Assembly (NCBI GenBank): GCA_002887195.1
Contig: PJAB01000023.1
Span: 1 to 60,973 of the forward strand
DNA from: Chrysochromulina parva
Taxonomy: Eukaryota; Haptophyta; Prymnesiales; Chrysochromulinaceae
Reading direction: 5' to 3'
Length of the DNA stretch: 60,973 nt
Part shown: positions 38,478 to 47,068 of the stretch, one piece after another
Numbering within the stretch: position 1 is the stretch's first letter
Layout of the letters: each line of letters begins with the position of its first letter
Program-made: the position numbers and the translations under genes
Notes under the pieces: model-generated
Database searches by the model: none
The model's input: only the letters and a program-made list of their open reading frames with translations
Told to the model about the DNA's origin: nothing

Positions 38478-39719
38478 CTATGGCAAGCGCAGCAATTCCC
38501 AATCAACCGACTCCGCCATCGACACGAAGCCCGTCTCGCTTCTCCAGCGCTCCACGCGCGCTTCCGCCTCGGGGCTGAGAAGCTCCTCAAACTCGACCCT
38601 CGTGATCCAGCGCATGACGGACTCAGCAAGCACCCTCCTCGCCCCTCCATCCTCATTCGCGCCGGCACCGTGGCTCTGTAGCATCTCATCAACGTCACCC
38701 GGCCCGCCCTCGTCTGCCTTAGCCTCCTGCCCCCACCAGCCGACGCGCGCCTCGTATCCCCAGTCCTCAAGAAGTTTCAGCGTCTTGCAGTAATGCAGCG
38801 CCACCACGGGATTGCTTTGGCTCCCTGCGTCCGCCAGAAGCACCACCACCGGCGACGGGCGCGGCCCTGCAGCCGAGGACGACGAGGGCGGCGGCACCGC
38901 GTCGGACGCTGGCACGCCTTGCTGCTCTGATGCGGCCAGCTGCAGATACGCACGTAACTGCGTGGGCGAGCGATAAAACTGACCGCCGCCGCAGCTCCAC
39001 TCCCCAAGTACAGGTACGCCAAAAGCCTGCGCGGCGCTCATCGACTTGAGAACCCCCTCGCACAGCCCGACCCACGCCGGCGAGGCGCTGGAAAGTGCAG
39101 GCGAGGCCGCTCCCGTCGCTCCCGCCGCTCCCGCCGCTCCCGCCCATGCGGAGCTCGCCATCGGCCGCGAAACGTGCAGAGGCATCTCAATGACCTCATC
39201 GACGCCTTGACCGCTGCCGCGGCTTCTTAGAATGCGCATCGACGCGTAGCCGCGCCCTGGCCGAGCTTGAGTGAGCGAAAACTGGTCGCCGAGCGTGAGA
39301 TAGCGCCGGCCTGCGACGCGCCGCTCCAATGCCGCGGCTTCGGCGGTCTGCTCCCCGCAAGTCATCGGCAACATGATCCTGAGCGCGCCGCCGCCGATGC
39401 GCTGCTCCCAGTCGAGCGAGGGCACGAAAAAGGCGTCGAGATCGGCCAAATGCGCGAGATTGGGTACGCGAGGCATGCGGTCGTCCAGTTCTACGTGCGC
39501 AAGCACCGCCGGCCGCCACGTGCGGAGAAGATCGTCACCTCGGATCGAACCACTTCGGATGCCATACTTGCGCTGCAAAAAGGCCGCGTGCGCGTCCTCC
39601 AGCGGTGCCCGGCCTTCGACCGCCATGCGGCGAAGTAGCTGCCGAAATACCGCGTCCATGTCGGACGGCGTGAGCAACATCTGGCGGGCGCGCGCAAGGC
39701 CGCGCAAGGCGCTCTGCAT
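38478..39719 (-). CDS. TOPRIM/DUF3854-like protein, possibly organelle-targeted
   Basis: A 413-residue protein from ATG 39719. The N-terminus (MQSALRGLARARQMLLTPSD) is basic and amphipathic, as for an organelle presequence. The C-terminal half holds VVVLLADAGSQSNPVVALHY (about residue 286), then LKLLEDWGYEARVGWWGQ and an acidic GGPGDVDEML. This order (Asp-Ala-Gly, Asn-Pro/xx-Val, L-x-D-W-G-Y-x-V-x-x-x-W-W-G-Q, D-x-D-E) resembles the TOPRIM-like DUF3854 domain found in cyanobacterial and plasmid replication proteins. The middle has an Ala/Gly-rich insertion (GAAGAAGATGAASPA). If correct, it could act on DNA in an organelle; no helicase or primase domain is attached. The match is by remembered pattern only. 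Confidence 0.5.
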   Translation of the reverse strand: MQSALRGLARARQMLLTPSDMDAVFRQLLRRMAVEGRAPLEDAHAAFLQRKYGIRSGSIRGDDLLRTWRPAVLAHVELDDRMPRVPNLAHLADLDAFFVPSLDWEQRIGGGALRIMLPMTCGEQTAEAAALERRVAGRRYLTLGDQFSLTQARPGRGYASMRILRSRGSGQGVDEVIEMPLHVSRPMASSAWAGAAGAAGATGAASPALSSASPAWVGLCEGVLKSMSAAQAFGVPVLGEWSCGGGQFYRSPTQLRAYLQLAASEQQGVPASDAVPPPSSSSAAGPRPSPVVVLLADAGSQSNPVVALHYCKTLKLLEDWGYEARVGWWGQEAKADEGGPGDVDEMLQSHGAGANEDGGARRVLAESVMRWITRVEFEELLSPEAEARVERWRSETGFVSMAESVDWELLRLP

Positions 39720-39941
39720 CGCGTGGCGACGCGAACAAACGATTTCATTGATTTTTACCCGAGAGTTCCGGCATCTGAGAAGACTGGCAAAACTTACTTT
39801 GGGGACCGTTTTACTTCATATACCATTTTGAGTTTTTTCTTGTGGAATTTGAGGACTTTTCAGGTGAGGATTTCGAAACGGACGAGCCTCACGCACGCAG
39901 TTCTAGAACAGATCGAGGCCACACCCGGCACCGGAGCTGAA

Positions 39942-42900
39942 ATGACTGTCATGAACCACAGCCCTTCCGGTACCTTCAATTCCGGCTCTTTCATTCAAGC
40001 ACAGCTGGAGGAGGTTCATCGACTGAAGGTTCAGGCCGATCACCTCCATGTCGAATGCATGGAGATGAAGATGGTCCTCGTCGATGCTTCGCAGCTCAGA
40101 GCGCGTGGCCTCGAAGCTTTCTATGGCCGTGGCCTGAAAGAGCATAAAATGAACCTTGCGGACGTGCATCGTATACGTGCTGATGTTCTCGCCGTGTGCG
40201 AGCCATCCTGTTCGCTCCCTAGCGCAAACAAGGACGAGCAATCTAGTATGCTTGCGGTCCTTGCCATAGCATGCGCCGATATCAGCATCAAGTGGGTGTG
40301 GTGGGCTCGTGTCTGCGCTCCGTCGCTACGAAGCATGCCTAACGTGCTCGGTAATCTCGACCGGCCGAACGAGGCGACACCCGGCGACGAGGCGGAGCGC
40401 GAGCGCATGCGCCACAACGCCCTCTGGCTCTTCCTCACTTGCCGAGTGCTCGTGCTCTCGCGAGAAGGCGACGAAGCCAGGGCGCCGCCCCAGGCACTCG
40501 CCGAGCTGTGGCTGGCGACAAAGACGGCCACGCCATTCGGCATACGCCAGTGCCGGCCGGGGCACGAGCGTTGCGTCTCGATTCTCGTCGCACCCGCTAC
40601 CTTGACGCCGGCGGAGGCTCAGCCCGGGGCTCAGCATGATGTGGAGAGTACGGCGGGAGGAGAGGCCGCGCCGCTCGCCTTGGAGGCTGCCGCAGCTGGG
40701 AGCAACGACGAGCAGGGCGCAGCTCGAGCCGCGACCGTCCCGACGAGCGGCTTCTCGCTCCGGGTCGCGATCGGTGGGAGCCCTACGCCAAAAGCGAATC
40801 GAACCGATGCCTCGCCGATTGTTGCCCGCACCTCTACGGCGCAGGTTGCGCTAGAGTCGGGGTCAAAGCTGTCGCCGGACCGTCGGCGAATGCATGAGCA
40901 GCTCCAAGCATGGGCGGCCCGCTCGTTGCTCGAGGCATACCTGGCCCTGCGGCCTCAGGCTGGCTATGCACTGAACGAAAATGACGACTTCGAGCGCACT
41001 GGGGTGCTGTCGCAGCTGCTGCTGATAGATCAGCACGTACGCGAAGCGGGCGCCACGACGGCCAGTGCCGAGAAGCCACCGCCACCTGTATGGCCGGCTC
41101 GCTCAGCGGCCCGTCTGCACGCCAGTGCAGCCGGCGAGCCAGCCGACGAGGCAGCGAGACTGGACCAAGGCATTGAGGAGGTCCAAGGACTCCCTCTCGC
41201 GTGGCACGTGGCCCCGGATTTCGGCTCGCCCGCTCCGTCGCCCACGGCGATTCGGCGGTCCACGGCGACGCACCTACGCAGCGCGCTCAAGGGCGAGAAG
41301 GATGGTGATGCGTTCGGTGGCGGACGTGGATTGATCCGTAAACGTCGCAGCCTAAGCCAGGGGTCACAACCCGTCCAGCTGGCGGAGGAACAGCTGCAGG
41401 ACATGCTCAAGCGTTCGCTCGAGAAGCTGCAATCGCGGCTACCCGAGGTGCTCACCAAGGACGATTGGGCGCAGAAGCAGCTTGCAATGGCCATGGTGCG
41501 ACTGACGACCACGGGCGAGGACTCTCATGTGAGCCCGATGATGAAGAAGCTGACCCGCGCCGCGGCCAAGGTGATGGGGATGAACCGGGCCGCCCGGCGG
41601 GAGGATATCACCTCGAAGAAGGTGGAGATGTTGCAAGGAATGCACAACTCCCGTGCAAAGGGGGCTACGTTTCGAGACGTGCGGGAGTCGCTCAATGAGC
41701 CGGCGCAGGCGCTCATTCGAGCAAGCGCGGAGCGGCGCCAGCTGCTGCGCCAGATGCAAGTGCTGCAGGAGCACCACGCGCTGCTAGCCGACGAGAGGCG
41801 CATGGCAGAGGCCATTACCATGCACAGACGAGTGCGCCAGCTGCAGGCGGTGAATGAGGCAGCCATCCAGAGGGGCGACGACACGTTCGCCGACGTGACG
41901 CTCGAGATTGAAGCCATCTTTAAGATAGCCTCGGCACCGGCGGCCGTTGTGGCGCAGCTTGCGGCAGAGCATGGGGGGACAGTGGACGGAGCGCTCGGGG
42001 CGGTGGGCGAGGCGTTGCGTGTCAAGGAAGCGACGCTGCGCGAGCTCGGCCGTGCGTACCAGGAGGCGCAGGTCGCGACTATCGAGGCGGCCCGACAGTG
42101 GAATGACGCGACGAAAGACTATGCAAAGAGCAAAAAGGAGGAGGAGGAGGTGATGGTTGAGGAGCTCGAGCTCGTTTGCAACGCTCAGGTGACCTCGTGG
42201 CAGCGCCAACTCTGCGAGGCCGAGCACACGCAGCTTGAGTACTTGTTTGCCCGCCTGGAGAGCAGTGGCGAGAACGCGGCGCCCCATCAGGTGCATGAGT
42301 CCTCCCCATCTCGCCTTGTCGCGTGGAATCGCGCCGCGGCCGAGCAGAAGGCGAAGAACGCCGAGATGCTCAACGGGCTGAGTACCGCCCATGCGGAGGT
42401 GGCCACGGCGGCGGCGGCATTTGCCGAGGCGGCCGAGAGCGCCAAGGCAGCTGCGCAGACGGTGGGTCAGCTGAAAGAGAGCTTCGAGCGCATCTCATCC
42501 TTCCTGTCGGTACGTCCCAAGGGCAATGCGGCGCAGTGGGACAAGTGGCTCATCATTCTGCTCGATGCCGCGGACGCAGTGCGCAGCGCGCAAGAGGAGT
42601 ACGCGCCGCACGTGCCAAAGCCGTCCGTGATTCCTGACTCCTCTTTGGCAGCGACGCCCACAGCTCGGGGAAGCAAGAGCGGCGCCGGTAAGCGCGGTGC
42701 CCCTGTGGGGATCGTCAGTGCGCGAGAGAAGCGGATGGCAGCCGAGAAGGCGGCGTTGGAGAAGGCGTTTGCCAACATAGCGGCGTTGGAGAAGGCGGCG
42801 GCCGAAAGGGCTGCATCTGAGCGGGCGCAGCGGGCGGAGAAGGCAGGTCGGGCAGCGGCGGAGCGGGCGAAGACAGGCGACTCGGGGAGCGACGACGAGG

Positions 42901-43877
42901 TACTGCACCGTGCCGAGAAGCGCTACAGGCAACAGCTGGACCACGCGGTGGACGAGATGGCCCGGCTGGTGCGGGAGTGCCGCGGCGTGCGACAGGCGTG
43001 GGAGGTCGAGATGCTCGCGCTCGCACGCGAGGAAGAGGCCCTTCTCGACCGCTTTGGCGTCGCTCCCAAGCCAAGAGCAAAGAGCCGAGAGGAGGAGCCA
43101 GCCTTGGGCATCGACTTTGGCATTGCGCCTAGCTCTGCACCCATCTTCCAGTGGAGTGAGCTTGAGCGAGTCCAAGTGGACGAGGAGGCCGAGGAGCTCG
43201 CCCCTCCTGCATTTTCTCCAGCTGCCGAGGAGCTCCCGCTTCCACCTGTGCCGGCCCCAACCCCAGCCCCACCCTCGCGCGTGCCCACCCCTCCCCCAGC
43301 GCCCGTACTGCCACCGCGCAAGCCACGGCCAAAGCTGCCCAAGTACGCGCCCTTCAGCCCGCAGGCGCGCGCCAAGGACGGCTTCATGGAGAGCACCGGC
43401 TCGAGCTCAGCACGGCTCGGCGTGCGTGATGCGGACTCCACATGGCTCGAGTCGTCACTTCGAGTGCCGACTCCCCTGGCTGGCCGACACTGGCTGCTGC
43501 GCGATCTGGACACCGGCTCAGTGCCCCCTCACCGGCGGCCCAAACTGCGCAACGAGTGGTCTCTCCACTCGCCGCCGCGCGGGCCGGTCGTAGTCAACGC
43601 CTTCGGTGGTGCTGTCTCGACAGCTTTCTCGAGCTATGTCGGGCAATGGCAGCCGATCAGTCCGCGACCGTTGCCTCCGCGCCCCATCTCCACAGCCCCT
43701 GGTGGCACTCGTGCCGGCCTAGGCCCACAGCCCCTGCCGGCGGGATGCTGGGGCAGCCTCGCGATGAGGGATCCGCTTTTAGCGCCGCCTCTTGAGAGCC
43801 CACGCCCGCTCTTAGCGCCCCTCTTAGCTGCTGAACGCAGACCCGTGGATCCAGAGATCCAGCGATCGTGGTGGTAG
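39942..43877 (+). CDS. Large coiled-coil protein, unknown function
   Basis: 1311 residues from ATG 39942. The frame is open 73 codons further back but only to a GTG next to the divergent gene, and that part is hydrophobic and AT-rich, unlike the rest. I do not recognise a family. Residues about 1-230 include a folded-looking region (LQARGLEAFYGRGLKEHKM-type segments). About 380-1000 is dominated by long coiled coils (EEQLQDMLKRSLEKLQSRLP, RRQLLRQMQVLQEHHALLAD) with an Ala/Glu/Lys-rich repeat (KAALEKAFANIAALEKAAAE) near 930-960. The last 250 residues are Pro-rich with Arg/Trp motifs (PRPLPPRPIS, ending RSWW). A cytoskeletal or flagellar scaffold is a guess from the coiled coils only. Confidence 0.7.
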   Translation: MTVMNHSPSGTFNSGSFIQAQLEEVHRLKVQADHLHVECMEMKMVLVDASQLRARGLEAFYGRGLKEHKMNLADVHRIRADVLAVCEPSCSLPSANKDEQSSMLAVLAIACADISIKWVWWARVCAPSLRSMPNVLGNLDRPNEATPGDEAERERMRHNALWLFLTCRVLVLSREGDEARAPPQALAELWLATKTATPFGIRQCRPGHERCVSILVAPATLTPAEAQPGAQHDVESTAGGEAAPLALEAAAAGSNDEQGAARAATVPTSGFSLRVAIGGSPTPKANRTDASPIVARTSTAQVALESGSKLSPDRRRMHEQLQAWAARSLLEAYLALRPQAGYALNENDDFERTGVLSQLLLIDQHVREAGATTASAEKPPPPVWPARSAARLHASAAGEPADEAARLDQGIEEVQGLPLAWHVAPDFGSPAPSPTAIRRSTATHLRSALKGEKDGDAFGGGRGLIRKRRSLSQGSQPVQLAEEQLQDMLKRSLEKLQSRLPEVLTKDDWAQKQLAMAMVRLTTTGEDSHVSPMMKKLTRAAAKVMGMNRAARREDITSKKVEMLQGMHNSRAKGATFRDVRESLNEPAQALIRASAERRQLLRQMQVLQEHHALLADERRMAEAITMHRRVRQLQAVNEAAIQRGDDTFADVTLEIEAIFKIASAPAAVVAQLAAEHGGTVDGALGAVGEALRVKEATLRELGRAYQEAQVATIEAARQWNDATKDYAKSKKEEEEVMVEELELVCNAQVTSWQRQLCEAEHTQLEYLFARLESSGENAAPHQVHESSPSRLVAWNRAAAEQKAKNAEMLNGLSTAHAEVATAAAAFAEAAESAKAAAQTVGQLKESFERISSFLSVRPKGNAAQWDKWLIILLDAADAVRSAQEEYAPHVPKPSVIPDSSLAATPTARGSKSGAGKRGAPVGIVSAREKRMAAEKAALEKAFANIAALEKAAAERAASERAQRAEKAGRAAAERAKTGDSGSDDEVLHRAEKRYRQQLDHAVDEMARLVRECRGVRQAWEVEMLALAREEEALLDRFGVAPKPRAKSREEEPALGIDFGIAPSSAPIFQWSELERVQVDEEAEELAPPAFSPAAEELPLPPVPAPTPAPPSRVPTPPPAPVLPPRKPRPKLPKYAPFSPQARAKDGFMESTGSSSARLGVRDADSTWLESSLRVPTPLAGRHWLLRDLDTGSVPPHRRPKLRNEWSLHSPPRGPVVVNAFGGAVSTAFSSYVGQWQPISPRPLPPRPISTAPGGTRAGLGPQPLPAGCWGSLAMRDPLLAPPLESPRPLLAPLLAAERRPVDPEIQRSWW

Positions 43878-43931
43878 ACAGGGATCATGCTCACCTGCCC
43901 TCAGGGGGTGAGTGCGCTGAGTGGTATGGTA

Positions 43932-43939
43932 TACATGTA
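43932..43939. promoter_or_regulatory. TACATGTA palindrome
   Basis: Exact palindrome followed by C, between the coiled-coil gene and the small ORF at 44203. Confidence 0.3.
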
Positions 43940-44202
43940 CATAGGAGGCCAGGTTGTGATTAACATCAGTGGTCGTGATGTTGTTGCTTGTGAGAGGGGA
44001 TCGATCGTGGTGGTAGAGCACAGTGACTCAGAGTGTGTCTCCTTGCAGACGTGTGCGGAGCGCCGTGGCGGGCGGACGTCCGAAACGCACACACTGACGA
44101 TTCATACCTCTGGGCCAGCCCCTTTGCCTGGGCCCGCGGTTATTGCGGTGTGCCGCTACCCGCACGTGTGCATCGGCAGCTTGTCCTTGGCGGCAGATAC
44201 GG

Positions 44203-44538
44203 ATGGGTCGGCAGCTACGGATCACGGCTGATCAGTACAAACAGTGCTGGGGCGATCGCATCGCCACGGACCAAGATAAGCTTGTGGACCTCCTCCAGAA
44301 GCAGGCAGACGCGGCGGCAGCGGCACCTTCACCAACGCCTGCTGCGCCTGCCTCTCGTGCGCCCAGTGATGCAGCTTCGGACGTGGCATCGGTTTCCGGA
44401 TCGACCTCGAGATCATCGGTGCCCAGCTCTCGCATGGATGCGCGTCTAAAGGTTGAGGATCTCCAGGAGAAGCTAGCTGCGGAGCTGCGCATGCGAGACG
44501 AGCTGGAGATGCGATTGGCAAGCATCAGAGGACAATGA
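44203..44538 (+). CDS. Small Ala/Ser-rich coiled-coil protein (possibly a last exon)
   Basis: 111 residues from ATG 44203; the frame is open upstream only from a TTG. N-terminal ADQYKQCWGDRIATDQDKLV, then LLQKQADAAAAAPSPTPAAP, a Ser-rich linker, and a coiled coil at the end (LKVEDLQEKLAAELRMRDEL). No family recognised. A possible splice acceptor (CTCCTTGCAG at 44041-44050) lies upstream, so this could be the 3' exon of a gene whose first exon I cannot identify. Confidence 0.45.
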   Translation: MGRQLRITADQYKQCWGDRIATDQDKLVDLLQKQADAAAAAPSPTPAAPASRAPSDAASDVASVSGSTSRSSVPSSRMDARLKVEDLQEKLAAELRMRDELEMRLASIRGQ

Positions 44539-44696
44539 TGCGTTGCGAGCTGCCCGACGGGAATCGCATGGCACACGGTGTGGCAGTGGGTCAGCAAAGC
44601 CATCTCATGCGGCACGATCACCACCTCCTCGCTTGTCACTACGATCAACGAACACCGCCAAACAGCCAAATGTGTACTCTCTACATTAAGGCTGTG

Positions 44697-44704
44697 TACA
44701 TGTA
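44697..44704. promoter_or_regulatory. TACATGTA palindrome
   Basis: Exact palindrome in the intergenic region upstream of the NEK gene. Confidence 0.3.
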
Positions 44705-44893
44705 TTCTCAAACTCTTCACGTTCTTGTGTGCCACCACAATTCGAAATGAGCTCACTGACCAGACATGTTCTACCTGAGTACGTCCGGTCGTAGGGGGGT
44801 CAACGAACAATCAACGAACCGCCCCTCGCCACAGGGGGCGAGTTCTAGGTATGGTCGCCCGCCTAACCCTTAAGCCCTAACCCCCCGGCCTCG

Positions 44894-44901
44894 TACATGT
44901 A
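44894..44901. promoter_or_regulatory. TACATGTA palindrome with CCGGGTAGCTC extension
   Basis: The 19 bases from 44894 match the RecQ-upstream copy at 21607 at 17 positions. Lies about 230 bases upstream of the NEK start. Confidence 0.4.
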
Positions 44902-45131
44902 CCGGGTAGCTCGTTTGCGTTTCTCGTAAGATAGACAGTCCGGTGAGACCATGAAAAAAGACAACTTTTATACCTGAGTACTTTACATCGCTCTTCGCAT
45001 AGGATATTTCAGCGAAAAGTTGTGCGCAATCAGTGCGCAATCAGGTAATAAGAAGCTTTTTACCGGTACAAAACTTGCCAGAACTTAGCCACTGGCTGTC
45101 GTGTGATCGCTCGGCTCGCGGTAAATCGCCC

Positions 45132-46250
45132 ATGCTGGCTGCGCAGCGCTCTTTCAAGGCATCGTACGACGTGCTCATGTGTGACACTAAGAAGAGCAGC
45201 GCCCCGCCCCGCAATCCAACGATGAAAGAGAAGGGCTACACCGAGGTCAAACGGATCGGAAAGGGCTCTTTTGGCATGGCGATGCTCGTGCTCCGAGAGG
45301 AGACTCGGGAGCATTTTGTGGCAAAATACATGAAGTTCAAAACGTTGGAAAAGGAGCAAAAGGAGTTCATGCTCAGAGAGGTCCAGACAATGCATCACAT
45401 TAGCTGCCAAGGTAGCCATCCTTACATTGTCCAATTCCGCGAGTCCTTCGTTACATCCTCAGGGCTGCTGTGCATCATCATGGACTATTGTGACAGCAGC
45501 GACATGGCCCACCTGATCGCGACACAAAAGAAGCGAAGCGTCCCCTTCACCGAGGAGCAGGTGCACCTCTGGCTTCTGCAGCTTCTGAGCGCCCTCAACT
45601 TTCTGCACTCGTGCGACATCCTCCACCGAGACATAAAGCCAGCAAATGTCTTTATGAACGCGGGATGCTGCAAGCTCGCCGACTTTGGCCTTTCGAAACA
45701 GGTTCTGACAGCCTACGGAGGCAGGCAGGCGCACACTCAATGCGGTAGCCCGCTGTATCTTGCGCCAGAGGTGCACATGGGCCGCAAATATGACAGGGCT
45801 GTCGACATATGGTCGCTTGGCTGCACGCTCTTCGAAATCATGATGCTCTCGCACGCCTTCGTGGGCGCCGACAATGCCGAGATCTTGAAGAACATCGCCT
45901 GGGGGCGCCATGCCCCGATCGCAGGCTCCTGGTCGAACGAACTCAAGGCTATTCTCAAGGGGATGCTTGTCCTTAAAGCGAGTGACCGCCCTTCTGCTCT
46001 CGATGTGATGCATCAGCCCATGTTTGCTCCAGCGCTCCACGCCAACAGCCTGCACCCGGAGGCGCTTGCTCACGTTGATGTAAAGGAGCGGCCAGGCATG
46101 ACAACGAGGACTCCTGCCATCGACTGTGCTGCCTTGCAAGCTGACTTAGAGGGAAACCTCGGCACACTCCAGGCCATACTCGAGAAGCAGGCCATCCTCG
46201 AGAAGCAGGCGCATGACACGCTTCGGCGCGCAAATGAAAAGCTCATGTGA
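45132..46250 (+). CDS. NEK-family protein kinase
   Basis: 372 residues from ATG 45132; the frame is open upstream to a GTG, and a later ATG (45222) starts just before the kinase domain. The kinase is canonical: VKRIGKGSFGMAML (Gly loop from residue 43), FVAKYMKF (Lys), LREVQTMHHI, LHRDIKPANVFMN (Asp167), KLADFGLSKQV (Asp184), CGSPLYLAPEV and VDIWSLGCTLFEIMML. The order and CGSPLYLAPE match NIMA-related kinases, which act in mitosis and at centrioles and cilia. The C-terminal tail is short (about 90 residues) and ends in a coiled coil with a tandem AILEKQA-AILEKQA duplication coded by an 18-base repeat near 46171-46208. All catalytic residues are intact. Confidence 0.9.
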   Translation: MLAAQRSFKASYDVLMCDTKKSSAPPRNPTMKEKGYTEVKRIGKGSFGMAMLVLREETREHFVAKYMKFKTLEKEQKEFMLREVQTMHHISCQGSHPYIVQFRESFVTSSGLLCIIMDYCDSSDMAHLIATQKKRSVPFTEEQVHLWLLQLLSALNFLHSCDILHRDIKPANVFMNAGCCKLADFGLSKQVLTAYGGRQAHTQCGSPLYLAPEVHMGRKYDRAVDIWSLGCTLFEIMMLSHAFVGADNAEILKNIAWGRHAPIAGSWSNELKAILKGMLVLKASDRPSALDVMHQPMFAPALHANSLHPEALAHVDVKERPGMTTRTPAIDCAALQADLEGNLGTLQAILEKQAILEKQAHDTLRRANEKLM

Positions 46251-47068
46251 CAAGTGGAAGTGACAACTGCCATAGCGCGCTTGCATTGAAAGAGCAGCTC
46301 CCCGCGCCGCAGACCGTGCGAGCAGGTCGAGGTGTGCGGCGCTATTCGTTTCGATTTCCCCCCGCACGTGTTCCAGAGCGACAGCGATCAGCGTCTGTCC
46401 TTCCCGCGGAGACAGTCCCGGACGCCCGGCGGGACGCGACGGGAAGTCGCCTCCGCCGCCGATACGCCGCCGAGCCCGATGCCCGACAAGCTTACAACGC
46501 GGTCGACATCGTCAATCGTCTCGATATCGAGCCACTAGCGATCTACTGGCGATCGTACGGGGTACACATGCGATACACATGCGAACGAGGATCGCGTGCC
46601 CCGGATCGCGCAGTGGCTCGGCCGGGGCGGGAAGGACAAGGAGCGGCCGCGGTGCGTCGTAGCCGGTCGGGTACGGTCTATCGTCGAGGACGAGGCTGCC
46701 GTACACGCGATAGTCGAAATATTTTCTTTCGACTAGTAACACGTAATCGTCATGCCTCTTCACGTGCCGCGGTGCAAGATCGCGAAAGATGCACCCACCC
46801 CACCGCCCGACGTCGACGACGGGACCCCCGCGACGAGCGTCGCGGCTCCAACCATACAGCTCTAGCCGTCATAGAATACCGGATACCGCGCACACTGGGT
46901 GAATTTGCTGCCTTCAGTGCTGCCTTCGAACCTTCGTGCCGCTGGGTATACTCGGCACGACCACGCGCCTTGGTCCCATCACCCGCCCACACTCATCTAC
47001 GCTCCACACGGAAGCGGCAGCATCATGGCAGCCATCATAGCGCACCCATCTGTGGTCCACTGCCCTGC
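46251..47068. other. Intergenic between convergent genes
   Basis: About 820 bases, GC-rich with many chance frames and short CGAT-rich stretches (46500-46580). Nothing recognised. Confidence 0.5.

Larger units (their letters stand above)
44539..45131. other. Intergenic with two TACATGTA palindromes
   Basis: About 590 bases. TACATGTA at 44697 and 44894. An 11-base tandem repeat (GTGCGCAATCA) lies at 45022-45043, about 90 bases before the NEK start. No gene. Confidence 0.5.
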
